Part shown: positions 25,943-34,285 of the stretch, piece by piece | How positions within the stretch are numbered: the first letter of the stretch is position 1 | How the letters are laid out: each line of letters starts with the position of its first letter | Assembly: GCF_036178145.1 (NCBI RefSeq) | Contig: NZ_CP108067.1 | Span: 5,456,001-5,520,000, forward strand | Source: Streptomyces sp. NBC_00273 | Lineage (GTDB): Bacteria; Actinomycetota; Actinomycetes; Streptomycetales; Streptomycetaceae | Reading direction: 5' to 3' | DNA length: 64,000 bases | The notes under the pieces: generated by a model | Databases searched by the model: none | The model's input: only the letters and a program-made list of their open reading frames with translations | What the model was told of the DNA's origin: nothing | Translations under genes and position numbers: made by a program

Positions 25943-27187
25943 ATGAGTGCTGACGTCCGGCCGATCGCCGAATCCGAACTCCCCGACTGGGTGCGCGCCG
26001 TGCACACCGGTTTCCTGACCACCTCGCGGGTGACCGAGGCCGACATAGCGCAGCGCGCCAAGTACAGCGACTTCTCCCGGATGCAGGGGGCGTTCGACCC
26101 CGACAACGGTCGCTGCGTGGCGGCCCTGCGTTCCTTCCCGCAGGAGCTGACCGTGCCCGGCGGGGCAGCCGTCCGCGCGACCGCGATCTCCAGCGTGGGC
26201 GTGCTGCCCACCCACCGCCGTCAGGGCCTGCTGACCCGGATGATGGCCGCCGAGTTCGCCGCGGCCCAGGCGCGCGGCGACGCGATCGCGACGCTGATCG
26301 CCGCCGAGTACCCGATCTACGGGCGGTACGGGTTCGGGCCCGCCACCTCCCTCGTGGAGTGGGAGATCGACGTCGCGCGCACCGGGCTCGACCGGCGGCT
26401 GTCGGCGCCCGTGGACGGCGGGCGGATCGATCTGGTGGACGTCGAGGAGCTGCGGCGGGTGGGGCCCGAGCTGCACGAGCGGCTGCGGGCGCTGACGCCC
26501 GGGGCGGTGAACCGGGACGAGCGCTGGTGGAGCCTGGCGACCGGCCTGGAGCAGTGGTCGTACCGCCCCTACCAGGACAAGTTCTACGCCGTGTACCGCA
26601 CGGCGGAGGGGGAGGTGGCCGGCCTCGCCGTCTACAGCGCCGACGACCACTGGACGGACGCGAAGGTTCCGCAAAGCACCGTGCAGGTCAGGGACCTGCT
26701 GGCGGTCACCCCGCAGGCGCAGCGGGCGCTGTGGCAGTTCCTGTGCTCGATCGACTGGGTGCTGAAGGTCCGCACCGGCTACCGGGCCCCCGACGACCTC
26801 GTCCCGCAGCTGCTGCCCGACCCGCGCTCGGCCCGGGTCGTCTCCGCCGTGGACTTCATGTGGGTGCGGGTGCTGGACGTCGTACGGGCGCTGGGCGCGC
26901 GGACGTACGAGGTGCCCGGGGTGCTCGTCCTGGAGGTCACGGACGGGACGGGGCCGGCGGCCGGCCGCTACCGGCTGGACGCGGGCACCGGCGCGTGCGA
27001 GCGGACCGAGGAGGCGGCGGACCTGCGGTTGGACGTGGCCGTGCTGGGCTCCTTGTACCTGGGGGACGCGTCCGCGGTGCGGCTGGCCGCGCTGGGACGG
27101 GTCACGGAGGAACGGCCGGGGGCGGCCGCGCTGGCGGACGCGGTGTTCCGCACCGCGCGCCGCCCGTGGTGCCCGGACATCTTCTGA
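25943..27187 (+). CDS. Eis-family N-acetyltransferase
   Basis: This 414-residue protein has the three-part Eis layout: an N-terminal GNAT domain with acetyl-CoA loop [15 protein letters not shown] (about 87-101), a second GNAT-like domain, and an SCP2-like C-terminal region. The general acid Tyr126 ([10 protein letters not shown]) is present and the chain ends in Phe (CPDIF), the free carboxylate proposed as catalytic base. Eis enzymes acetylate amines, including aminoglycosides. The substrate here is unknown. Start ATG 25943 gives MSADVRPI. Confidence 0.9.
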   Translation: MSADVRPIAESELPDWVRAVHTGFLTTSRVTEADIAQRAKYSDFSRMQGAFDPDNGRCVAALRSFPQELTVPGGAAVRATAISSVGVLPTHRRQGLLTRMMAAEFAAAQARGDAIATLIAAEYPIYGRYGFGPATSLVEWEIDVARTGLDRRLSAPVDGGRIDLVDVEELRRVGPELHERLRALTPGAVNRDERWWSLATGLEQWSYRPYQDKFYAVYRTAEGEVAGLAVYSADDHWTDAKVPQSTVQVRDLLAVTPQAQRALWQFLCSIDWVLKVRTGYRAPDDLVPQLLPDPRSARVVSAVDFMWVRVLDVVRALGARTYEVPGVLVLEVTDGTGPAAGRYRLDAGTGACERTEEAADLRLDVAVLGSLYLGDASAVRLAALGRVTEERPGAAALADAVFRTARRPWCPDIF

Positions 27188-27221
27188 CCGCCCGGGACGA
27201 CTGCGCACCCCTTGTCGAAGA

Positions 27222-27247
27222 CCGAGTACCTAGTACCGAGTACCGAG
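27222..27247 (+). repeat. Short direct repeats of CCGAGTAC in the leader of a methyltransferase gene
   Basis: CCGAGTACC, TAGTACC and GAGTACC follow one another immediately upstream of the methyltransferase gene. They create overlapping GTAC palindromes 14-39 nt before the start codon. They could be an operator or simply slippage; nothing else supports a function. Confidence 0.45.
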
Positions 27248-27260
27248 GACACTGAACTCT

Positions 27261-28022
27261 GTGACATCACTTGTGGAATCCCTGCGCGCGGCGGGCTGCG
27301 TCTTCGCGGAGGAGGAGGCGGAGCTCCTGACGGGGGCCGCCACCGACGCGGACCACCTGGCGGAGCTGCTGGCCCGTCGGGTGGGCGGTGAACCGCTGGA
27401 ACACGTCGTCGGCTGGGCGGAGTTCTGCGGGCTGCGGATGGAGGTCGGCGCGGGGGCCTTCGTGCCGCGCCGGCGCACCGAGTTCCTGGTGCGGGAGGCG
27501 CTGGCACTGGCCCGGCCCGGTGCGGTGGTACTGGACCTGTGCTGCGGTGTCGGCGCCCTGGGCGCGGCGGTGGCCGCGGGGCTGCCGGACGGCACGGAGC
27601 TGCACGCGGCGGACATCGACCCGTCGGCGCTGGTGTACGCGCGGCGCAACGTGGCCCCGTACGGCGGCCGGGTGTGGGAGGGCGACCTGTACGCGGCGCT
27701 CCCGTCCTCGCTGCGCGGCCGGGTGGACGTGCTGGTGGTCAACGCCCCGTACGTGCCGACGGAGGAGATCGTCCTCATGCCGTCGGAGGCACGGGACCAC
27801 GAGCCGCTGGTCTCCCTGGACGGCGGGGCCGACGGCCTGGACATCCACCGCCGGGTGGCGGCGGGGGCCCTGCCCTGGCTGGCCCCGGGCGGCCACCTGC
27901 TGATCGAGACGAGTGCCCGTCAGTCCCCGTCGACGGCCTCGGCCCTGACGTCGGCGGGCCTCGCGGTCCGGGCGGTGAGCTCGGAGGAGCTGTACGCGAC
28001 GGTGGTCATCGGCACGGCCTGA
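27261..28022 (+). CDS. PrmC/HemK-related putative glutamine N5-methyltransferase
   Basis: The 253-residue class I SAM methyltransferase is related to PrmC, which methylates the GGQ glutamine of release factors. The SAM loop VLDLCCGVGALG (about 92-103) and ADIDPSALVYARRN are clear. The signature NPPY of this group is NAPY here (VVNAPYVP), and the PrmC N-terminal domain is short, so the substrate may differ. GTG 27261 is assumed; GTG 27273 is possible. It appears to be a stand-alone gene. Confidence 0.82.
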   Translation: MTSLVESLRAAGCVFAEEEAELLTGAATDADHLAELLARRVGGEPLEHVVGWAEFCGLRMEVGAGAFVPRRRTEFLVREALALARPGAVVLDLCCGVGALGAAVAAGLPDGTELHAADIDPSALVYARRNVAPYGGRVWEGDLYAALPSSLRGRVDVLVVNAPYVPTEEIVLMPSEARDHEPLVSLDGGADGLDIHRRVAAGALPWLAPGGHLLIETSARQSPSTASALTSAGLAVRAVSSEELYATVVIGTA

Positions 28023-28054
28023 CGCGGCCCTTCGGGCCTTCGTAGGGTGGGGGC

Positions 28055-28321
28055 ATGACGGGGAGCGAGAGGCCTGCGGCGGCGGCCGGGGACGCCGGGC
28101 GGGGGTTCGGCGCCCGCCGTCGCCTCGCGCCCCTGGTGGAGCGGTCGGGGACACCGGCGGCCGCCTTCCTGCGGCCGGAGCTGGAGCTCCGGCTCGCCCG
28201 CCACGCCGCCGCGGGCGACTCCTTCGCCCGGGACCTGATCGCCCGGGACCTGATCGCCCGGGACCTGAGCGTCACCGATTTCGGCGGGGCCGGGCACTTC
28301 GACCTCGTCGTCGGTGCCTAG
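28055..28321 (+). CDS. Small hypothetical protein with ARDLI repeats
   Basis: The 88-residue protein has no recognised domain. It begins MTGSERPAAAAGDAGRGFGA and contains three in-frame copies of a 15-bp unit giving ARDLIARDLIARDLS (about 58-72). It ends 2 nt before the next start codon, so the two are probably one operon. Codon use resembles that of true genes. The function is unknown. Confidence 0.55.
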   Translation: MTGSERPAAAAGDAGRGFGARRRLAPLVERSGTPAAAFLRPELELRLARHAAAGDSFARDLIARDLIARDLSVTDFGGAGHFDLVVGA

Positions 28322-28323
28322 GG

Positions 28324-28764
28324 GTGTTCGAGGTGCTGCCGTCCACGGGTCTGGCCCTGCCGCACCGGGCCGGCGTCCTGCGGTTCGGCCTGTCCGAGCG
28401 GGAGGCCCGGTGGGCCGTCGCGACCTTGGCGGACGTGCGGGAGACCTGGGTCTGCGGGACGGGCTGGGCCTTCACCGCCCGCTACCAAGGCCTGGAGCTG
28501 CTCGTCTACGGCGACTGCCCGGACCGCCTCGGCAGGACCGACCACGACCGGCAGGGTCTGGCAGCCGTCCACCTCGGCCGGTGCGGGCCGGGACCGACCG
28601 GGCCGGCCGCCGTTGCGGTGGTCCTCCATGACGTCGACCTGTTCGGGTACCCGGCCGCCGAGGTGCTGGAGGCACTCGGACCGGGCCCGCACCCCGGGGT
28701 GAGCCTGCCGCGGGCCGGATCTCCGACCGGCTACCTGACGGAGGTGCGGCTCTCGACCCCGTAG
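28324..28764 (+). CDS. Hypothetical protein, partner of the preceding small gene
   Basis: The 146-residue protein has no family I recognise. It has alternating short strands with Trp/Cys (VRETWVCGTGWAFTARYQGLELLVYGDCPDRLG) and looks like a compact alpha/beta protein. GTG 28324 lies 2 nt after the previous stop. Its stop lies 2 nt from the end of the convergent gene at 28767. It could belong to a small accessory module with its upstream neighbour, but nothing confirms this. Confidence 0.6.
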   Translation: MFEVLPSTGLALPHRAGVLRFGLSEREARWAVATLADVRETWVCGTGWAFTARYQGLELLVYGDCPDRLGRTDHDRQGLAAVHLGRCGPGPTGPAAVAVVLHDVDLFGYPAAEVLEALGPGPHPGVSLPRAGSPTGYLTEVRLSTP

Positions 28765-28766
28765 GG

Positions 28767-29333
28767 CTACTCCATCCCGAGCAGCGGGGCGAGCGGATCC
28801 TCGGCGAGCGGGATCGGCGCGGCCAGGGCCTCGTCGTAGGCCGGGCGCGCGAAGACGTACGGGCCCAGGGGCAGTTCGCCCCACTGCGGCCGGTGGATCT
28901 GGTAGAAGCCGGACCACGTGACTGCGCTCTCCGTGACGCGGACCGCGGCGAGCAGGGGCCAGCATTCGTCGATCCCGCAGGGGCAGCTCAGGAGGCACAG
29001 GGCGCCGGTGTTGCGGTCGCGGAGCTCCGGTGGCGCCTCGCCCAGGAAGTGGGCCCGGGCCCGGGCCCCGTCGTGGTCGTCGACCAGGTGCAGCGGGGCG
29101 TGCTGGCGCAGCAGGAACTCGTCGCGCTCCTGCGGGGTGTCGTCGTCCTCGTCGATCTCCTGGCCCCAGAGCGCGCGGGTCGCCTCCGCGACGAGGACGC
29201 GCAGGTCGGTGCCGTCGATGCGGATGCCCCAGGCGGTGAGGTGCGGGAGACCGGGGTGGGGGTGGCGCAGGAACTCCACCCGATGCGGGACGGGAGGGAC
29301 GTTCGGGACGGGAGGGACGTTCGACGGACTCAT
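28767..29333 (-). CDS. Hypothetical protein with PPVPNV repeat N-terminus
   Basis: The 188-residue protein has no recognised function. After a short repeat (NVPPVPNVPPVP, from an 18-bp DNA duplication at about 29285-29322) it has a conserved-looking core. The core includes WGIRIDGTDLRVLVAEATRALWGQE and a small Cys cluster LLSCPCGIDECWPLLA (about 120-135) that might bind metal. ATG 29333 is assumed; ATG 29342 is possible. It is convergent with the previous small operon and divergent from the methyltransferase. Confidence 0.65.
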   Translation of the reverse strand: MSPSNVPPVPNVPPVPHRVEFLRHPHPGLPHLTAWGIRIDGTDLRVLVAEATRALWGQEIDEDDDTPQERDEFLLRQHAPLHLVDDHDGARARAHFLGEAPPELRDRNTGALCLLSCPCGIDECWPLLAAVRVTESAVTWSGFYQIHRPQWGELPLGPYVFARPAYDEALAAPIPLAEDPLAPLLGME

Positions 29334-29439
29334 GCGCCCCATCCTGTGGCGCCCGCCCGACCGGATCCACCGAGTATCGCGGCGGCGGCCGGTCGTGCGG
29401 ACCGGTGGGGGCCGGGCGCCAGCGGCTAGGGTCTCGACC

Positions 29440-30369
29440 GTGCCCCACCTCGAAATATCCGACCTGATCACCGTCACGGACCCGCGCAGCGGAGCGCGCC
29501 TGCCCGTGCACCGGGGTGAGGTCGTGCACCGGCTCCGTGAGGCCGGGGACCGGCGCGCCGCACGCATCGTCGCCGCGCTGCCCGCCGACCGGCACGACGT
29601 GCTCGACCCGCGCGCCGTGGACCGGCTCATGATCGGCGTACACACCGAACTACAGCGGCTCAGCGAGGAACTGCGCCTCGGGGAGCGGCTCGTCCACGTG
29701 CTCGGCCCGCTCTTCGAGGCCGTCCGCGCGACGGTCCCCGGCCCGCTGCGACTGGTCGACGTCGGTTCCGGGCTCGGTTACGTCGTGCGCTGGCTCGCCG
29801 CCCACGGCCCGCTCGGCCCGGAGGTCGAGCTCGTCGGCGTGGACCTGGACGCCGCGCTCGTCGGCGAGGCCGACCGGCTGGCCCGGGCCGAGGAGCTGGA
29901 CTGCCGCTTCGTCCACGGGAACGCCTTCGACCTGCCGGAGGCGGCCACCGTGTACGTGTCCACCGGGGTGCTGCACCATTTCCGGGGCCCCGACCTCGCG
30001 GAGTTCTTCCGGGCCCAGGCCGCCTCGCCCGCGCTCGCCTTCTGCCACTTCGACATCGCCGCCACCCGGCTCGCGCCCGTGGGGGCCTGGGTGTTCCACC
30101 GGACCCGGATGCGCCACCCGCTGGGCCGTCACGACGGTGTCGCCTCGGCCCGCCGGGCGCACACCGACGAGACGCTGCTGCACGCGGCGGCCGCGCCGGG
30201 GATGCGGCCGCTGTTGTACGAACCCCGGGGGCTGGCGAACCCGTTCTGCACCACCCTGCGCCCGATCATCGGGGTCCGGCCCGAGCTGGAGGCGCCGCTG
30301 CGCAGGGCGTTGGGCCGTGCCGCGCGCCGCCTCGTGGGCCCCGAGCAGCTCGTCGGAGCGGCGCGGTGA
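29440..30369 (+). CDS. Class I SAM-dependent methyltransferase
   Basis: This 309-residue methyltransferase has the SAM-binding loop LVDVGSGLGYVVRWLA (about 107-122), VDLDAALVGEADRL as motif II and STGVLHHF (about 180) as motif IV/V. The N-terminal 100 residues are helical. Start GTG 29440 gives VPHLEISDL. The reading frame stays open upstream only as a by-product of high GC. Its GTGA overlaps the next membrane-protein gene. The substrate is unknown. Confidence 0.83.
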   Translation: MPHLEISDLITVTDPRSGARLPVHRGEVVHRLREAGDRRAARIVAALPADRHDVLDPRAVDRLMIGVHTELQRLSEELRLGERLVHVLGPLFEAVRATVPGPLRLVDVGSGLGYVVRWLAAHGPLGPEVELVGVDLDAALVGEADRLARAEELDCRFVHGNAFDLPEAATVYVSTGVLHHFRGPDLAEFFRAQAASPALAFCHFDIAATRLAPVGAWVFHRTRMRHPLGRHDGVASARRAHTDETLLHAAAAPGMRPLLYEPRGLANPFCTTLRPIIGVRPELEAPLRRALGRAARRLVGPEQLVGAAR

Positions 30370-30902
30370 CCCCGCAGGACGCGGCGCCGGCCCTGGCCGG
30401 GGCGCTCATCGCGCTGGGCCTGGTGGACTCGGCGTTCAGCGGCTTCCGCGCGTACGCCGGGCGGGACGCCAGGATCCGCAAGGGCCGCGCCGTCGTACGG
30501 GCGTCCCTGCGCGGCCTGGCCGTCGGCGGCGGGCTGCTGCTCGCCCCCGTGTTCACGGCCGGCGCCGTCCTGCTGGCCGCCGCCGACCGCCACCGGGCGT
30601 ACGCGGCGCTCGCCGAGGGCGGCATCGGTTTCCTGGTCCCCCTCGCTTGCTACGCCACGGCCGTGCTGCTGTCGCTCGCCGCGTACCTCGTGCTGCCGTT
30701 CCGCGCCAGCACCTTGGCCATGGTGGCGGGCCTGGGCCCCCTGACCCTGCTGCGGCCGCTGGCCGTGGCCGCCGCCTGCGCCGGCGTCCTCGTTCGCGGC
30801 GCGGGCGTGTCCGCGCTCCTGGTGGGCGCGGTCGCGGGCGCCGCGGTGCTGTCCGTCGAACCGCTCGTGCACCGCCGCTGGTACGCCGTTCCGCGCGGGT
30901 GA
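30366..30902 (+). CDS. Multi-pass membrane protein
   Basis: The 178-residue protein has four or five hydrophobic segments (PALAGALIALGLVDSAFSGF, GLLLAPVFTAGAVLLAAA, GFLVPLACYATAVLLSLAAY, LAVAAACAGVLVRG, ALLVGAVAGAAVLSV). The GTG start overlaps the methyltransferase stop, so the two are coupled. The methyltransferase may act on a lipid-like or membrane substrate, but this is only an inference. The family is not recognised. Confidence 0.75.
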   Translation: MTPQDAAPALAGALIALGLVDSAFSGFRAYAGRDARIRKGRAVVRASLRGLAVGGGLLLAPVFTAGAVLLAAADRHRAYAALAEGGIGFLVPLACYATAVLLSLAAYLVLPFRASTLAMVAGLGPLTLLRPLAVAAACAGVLVRGAGVSALLVGAVAGAAVLSVEPLVHRRWYAVPRG

Positions 30903-30916
30903 CCGGTGGGAGATGC

Positions 30917-30947
30917 TGCAAGCAAGTCGCTTGCAATAGTTAGCAAG
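30917..30947. promoter_or_regulatory. Overlapping dyads upstream of the XRE regulator
   Basis: TGCAAGC-AAGTC-GCTTGCA (30917-30935) and CTTGC-AATAGTTA-GCAAG (30930-30947) share the central CTTGCA and lie 19-49 nt before the XRE start codon. The position and symmetry suggest an autoregulatory operator. Confidence 0.6.
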
Positions 30948-30965
30948 GTCGGGCAGGATCTGAGC

Positions 30966-31349
30966 ATGGCATCGCTCAACGTCGGAAATCTCGGCGAATA
31001 CCTCCGTGAGCAGCGCCGGCAGGCCCAGCTTTCGCTGCGGCAGCTGGCCGAGCAGGCGGGGGTGTCGAATCCGTACCTGAGCCAGATCGAGCGCGGGCTG
31101 CGCAAGCCGAGCGCGGACATCCTGCAGCAGCTGGCCAAGGCGCTGCGGATCTCCGCGGAGACGCTGTACGTGCAGGCCGGGATCCTGGATGAGCGGGACC
31201 CGGACGAGGTGGAGACGCGAGCCGTCATACTCGCCGACCCCTCCATCAACGAGCGGCAGAAGCAGGTGCTGCTCCAGATCTACGAGTCGTTCCGCAAGGA
31301 GAACGCGCTCGACGTGCCCACCGACGAGATGCCGTCGAAGACGAACTGA
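30966..31349 (+). CDS. XRE-family helix-turn-helix regulator (Rv0474-like)
   Basis: This 127-residue regulator has HTH_3 at about 9-65 (LGEYLREQRRQAQLSLRQLA, then EQAGVSNPYLSQIERGLRKP). A C-terminal helical region follows (EVETRAVILADPSINERQKQVLLQIYESF). The gene order XRE - HbhA-like - DUF2516 equals Rv0474-hbhA-Rv0476 of M. tuberculosis. It lies 24 nt before the HbhA-like gene. The dyads just upstream suggest autoregulation. Confidence 0.92.
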   Translation: MASLNVGNLGEYLREQRRQAQLSLRQLAEQAGVSNPYLSQIERGLRKPSADILQQLAKALRISAETLYVQAGILDERDPDEVETRAVILADPSINERQKQVLLQIYESFRKENALDVPTDEMPSKTN

Positions 31350-31372
31350 AGTTGATCCGGGAGGACCAGCAC

Positions 31373-31927
31373 ATGGCCATCGCCGATGACCTGAAGAAGA
31401 CCCTCACCGACCCCACTCCCCTCTACTTCGCCGCGGGCACCGCCGATCTGGCCGTGCAGCAGGCCAAGAAGGTGCCCGACCTGATCGAGCAGCTGCGCGC
31501 CGAAGCTCCCGCGCGCATCGAGGCCGTGAAGAACACGGACCCGAAGGCTGTCCAGGAGGCGGTCACCGCCAAGTTCGCCGAGGTGCTCGGCGCGATCGAC
31601 CCGAAGAAGCTCGGGGAGACCGCCCAGGACCTGGCGCTGCGCGGCGTCGGCGTGGCCGCCGAGTACGCGGTGCGCGCCAAGGAGACGTACGACAAGGTCG
31701 CCGTGCACGGCGAGCAGGCCGTGCGGACCTGGCGGGGCGAGGTCTCCGCCGAGATCGTCGACATCGCCGTGGCCGTCGAGCCCGAGGCCGGGGCGGAGCC
31801 GGCGGCCGAGCCGGCGTCGGAGCCGGTGGCCGAGGCCGCCGGCGAGGAGAAGACCGCCGCGAAGAAGACCACCGCGCGCAAGAGCACGGCCAAGAAGGCT
31901 GCGGTCACCGCGGGCGACGCGAGCTGA
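31373..31927 (+). CDS. HbhA-like heparin-binding/adhesin-type protein
   Basis: This 184-residue protein has an N-terminal helical coiled-coil domain (LYFAAGTADLAVQQAKKVPDL, VRAKETYDKVAVHGEQAVRTWRGE) and an Ala/Glu linker. The C-terminus is Lys/Ala/Thr-rich (EKTAAKKTTARKSTAKKAA). This is the layout of mycobacterial heparin-binding haemagglutinin HbhA, whose Lys-rich tail binds sulfated glycans or DNA. In Streptomyces a surface or nucleoid role is possible. A GGGAGGA site precedes ATG 31373. A strong hairpin follows. Confidence 0.85.
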   Translation: MAIADDLKKTLTDPTPLYFAAGTADLAVQQAKKVPDLIEQLRAEAPARIEAVKNTDPKAVQEAVTAKFAEVLGAIDPKKLGETAQDLALRGVGVAAEYAVRAKETYDKVAVHGEQAVRTWRGEVSAEIVDIAVAVEPEAGAEPAAEPASEPVAEAAGEEKTAAKKTTARKSTAKKAAVTAGDAS

Positions 31928-31949
31928 TACGCGGCCGCATGAGCGACGG

Positions 31950-31980
31950 CGGGCCGGGCACCCTTCAGGTGCCCGGCCCG
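31950..31980 (+). terminator. Hairpin after HbhA-like gene
   Basis: CGGGCCGGGCACC (31950-31962) pairs perfectly with GGTGCCCGGCCCG (31968-31980) around CTTCA, followed by TTGTGGTT. It lies 23 nt after the stop. Confidence 0.85.
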
Positions 31981-32068
31981 TTGTGGTTCATGGAGGGGCC
32001 CGTGCCGGTAGCGTGGAGTCGGGCGGCATAGGAAGTGCGAAGCAGAAGCTGAGAAGGCGGTCGAAGCG

Positions 32069-32413
32069 ATGTTGATGGAAGGGTTCGATCGAGGCGTGAT
32101 CCCGTTCCTGGGGCTCGTCATGCTGGTGCTCGCCGTCGTGGCCTTCGTCTTCGCCCTGGTGGCGCGGGAGGACGCGTACCGGGCGGCCGACAAGCAGAGC
32201 AAGACCTTCTGGCTGGTCATCCTCGGCGTCACCGTGGCCGTGGACTTCTTCCTGGGGATGTTGTTCCTGCAGATCGCCGGTCTCGTCGCGACGATCGTGT
32301 TCTTCGTCGACGTGCGCCCGGCCCTCAAGCAGGTCTCGGGCGGCGGTGGTGGCGGCCGGCGCGGCGGCAGCAGCAGCGACGGGCCGTACGGGCCCTACAA
32401 CGGCGGACGGTAG
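32069..32413 (+). CDS. DUF2516 family membrane protein
   Basis: The 114-residue protein has three hydrophobic helices (VIPFLGLVMLVLAVVAFVF, FWLVILGVTVAVDFFLGML, LQIAGLVATIVFFVDV). The tail is cytoplasmic and Gly/Ser-rich. It matches DUF2516, which follows hbhA in mycobacteria as Rv0476. ATG 32069 or 32075 may be used. It is separated from the HbhA-like gene by a hairpin, so it may have its own promoter. The function is unknown. Confidence 0.85.
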   Translation: MLMEGFDRGVIPFLGLVMLVLAVVAFVFALVAREDAYRAADKQSKTFWLVILGVTVAVDFFLGMLFLQIAGLVATIVFFVDVRPALKQVSGGGGGGRRGGSSSDGPYGPYNGGR

Positions 32414-32498
32414 CCGCACTGCGACCGGAGCCGGATCCGGAGCCTTGGCCGGGCCTGAGCCCGTGGGGGCCCGGGCGCGGCGCCGGAGCGCGGCGGGC

Positions 32499-33863
32499 TC
32501 AGCCCTCGGCGCGGGAGAGCAGGACCACGGCCACGTCGTCGGTCAGCTCGCCGCCGTTGAGCCGGCGGGCCTCGGTGACGGAGGCCTCCAGCAGGCCCTC
32601 ACCGCTCAGACCGAGGTCCAGGTGGCGGTTGATCATGTCGACCATGCCGTCCTGGCCCAGACGTTCCTTGCCCTCGCCGATGTGGCCCTCGATCAGGCCG
32701 TCGGTGTAGAGCATCAGGCTCCAGGTGCCGCCGAGCTCCACCTGGCGGCGCGGCCAGCGGGCCCGGGGCAGCAGCCCTAGGGCCGGGCCGCTGTTCTCGT
32801 ACGGGAGCAGCCGCGCGCGGCGGCCCGGCCGGGAGATCAGCGGGGCCGGATGGCCGGCCAGGCACAGACCGGCGCGGCGTCCGTCCGGGGCGATGTCGAC
32901 CGTGCACAGCGTCGCGAATATCTCCTCGCACGGTCGCTCCACCTCCAGGACCTCCTGGAGGGTGGCCAGCAGGTCGTCGCCGCAGAGGCCGGCCAGGGTC
33001 AGGGCGCGCCAGGCGATGCGGAGCTCGACGCCGAGCGCGGCCTCGTCGGGGCCGTGGCCGCAGACGTCGCCGATCATGGCGTGGACGGTGCCGTCGGGGG
33101 TGCGGACGGTGTCGTAGAAGTCACCGCCGAGCAGGGCCCGGCTGCGGCCGGGGCGGTAGCGGGCGGCGAAGCGGAGGTCGGAGCCCTCCAGGAGGGGCGT
33201 GGGGAGCAGGCCGCGTTCCAGGCGGGCGTTCTCCTGGGCGCGCAGTTTCGATTCTGCGAGCTTGTACTGGGCGATGTCCGCCCGCTTTCTCTCCACGGCG
33301 TAGCGGATGGCGCGGCTCAGCAGCCGGCCGTCCAGCTCGTCCCGGAAGAGGAAGTCCTGGGCGCCGACCCGGACGGCCTCGGCGGCGCGTTCGGCATCGT
33401 CCTCGCCGGTGAGGACGAGGACGGCGTGGCGCGGGGCGATGCGCAGCACCTGGCGGAGGGCGACCAGCTCGTCCACGGCGATGGCGGTGCCGGCGGCGGT
33501 GCCGGTCCCGTTGGCCGTCCCGTTGGCCGAGCCATTGGCCGCAGCTCCCGGCGTACGGGCGCTGGCGTCCGGGAGGGACAGGTCGAGGAGGATGCAGTGC
33601 ACGTCGGGCGTGAGCAGCCGCTCGGCCTCGGTGAGGTTGCGGGCGGTGCGGACCCGGATGCGGTGCCCGTCCGCGTCGAGGATCTCGGGGATGGTGAGGC
33701 CGCCGGCCGGGTCGTCCTCGATGACCAGGAGGGTCAGCGGGGTCGCGTGAGGGGTCGCCTGAGCGACGCCCGTGGCGGCTACGGCCGGGGCGGCGGTGTG
33801 CAGAACGGCCTGACCGCTCTCCGTGGCCGAGGTGTCCCTCTGCCGCGGTACGGGTACGGGCAT
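32499..33863 (-). CDS. Receiver-PP2C (SpoIIE/RsbU-type) serine phosphatase
   Basis: This 454-residue protein has an N-terminal receiver domain (LTLLVIEDDPAG, CILLDLSLPDA, VLVLTGEDD). A Gly/Asn/Thr-rich insertion with repeated NGT/NGS follows at about 108-125. A coiled linker leads to a PP2C domain (ALLGGDFYDTV, MIGDVCGHGPDEAAL, LMLYTDGLIEG, DDVAVVLLSR). Such proteins dephosphorylate anti-anti-sigma factors after phosphorylation or other signalling through the receiver. The start at 33863 has GGAG just upstream. No cognate kinase or anti-sigma gene is adjacent. Confidence 0.9.
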   Translation of the reverse strand: MPVPVPRQRDTSATESGQAVLHTAAPAVAATGVAQATPHATPLTLLVIEDDPAGGLTIPEILDADGHRIRVRTARNLTEAERLLTPDVHCILLDLSLPDASARTPGAAANGSANGTANGTGTAAGTAIAVDELVALRQVLRIAPRHAVLVLTGEDDAERAAEAVRVGAQDFLFRDELDGRLLSRAIRYAVERKRADIAQYKLAESKLRAQENARLERGLLPTPLLEGSDLRFAARYRPGRSRALLGGDFYDTVRTPDGTVHAMIGDVCGHGPDEAALGVELRIAWRALTLAGLCGDDLLATLQEVLEVERPCEEIFATLCTVDIAPDGRRAGLCLAGHPAPLISRPGRRARLLPYENSGPALGLLPRARWPRRQVELGGTWSLMLYTDGLIEGHIGEGKERLGQDGMVDMINRHLDLGLSGEGLLEASVTEARRLNGGELTDDVAVVLLSRAEG

Positions 33864-34102
33864 CGTCTCCGGTTCCTTCCCTCCCCCCGAGGGTGCGCTC
33901 GTCCGGCAGACCCTAGCGGTCCCGGCCCGACGAACGGAATGCCGTTCTTGGCGAGGGCCTCCGTCATATGCGGTTATCGCGGGGGAAAATCGGCTCACTG
34001 GATGACAAAGGTCACGGCGGGGCCGCGTTCCGTCCCGTTCAGCGAGACGTGTCCGGGCCCCCGGAGGTTGCCTCCGTCCCGGGCCGGCGCGGCCGAAAGA
34101 CC

Positions 34103-34224
34103 GGGGCTCCGCCCCGGACCCCGCGCCCCAAACGCCGGCGAGGCCGGGTTTTCGCCCCGCTCCGAGCTTCCGGCCGGCCGGCGTGCCTTCCAGCCCTCCG
34201 GCGTTTGAGGAGCGGAGCCCCGGC
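34103..34224. repeat. Inverted pair of the dispersed intergenic repeat
   Basis: One copy reads GGGGCTCCGCCCCGGACCCC through CAAACGCCGGCGAGGCC (34103-34145). A second lies in the opposite direction (34198-34224: GGCGTTTGAGG, GCGGAGCCCC). Together they can fold into a large stem between the PP2C and NlpC/P60 genes. Apart from these copies the 422-bp gap 33864-34285 shows no gene. Confidence 0.75.
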
Positions 34225-34285
34225 GGGGACCCCCCCGGCAGGGGCCGCCGAGCCCCGGCTCCGCCGCCGAGCGACCCCGCAGGGG

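Noticed and set aside
28918..29439. Upstream extension of the methyltransferase frame to 28918
   Set aside because: It runs antisense through the 188-residue gene and translates as Arg/Ser-rich noise; GTG 29440 fits the domain start.
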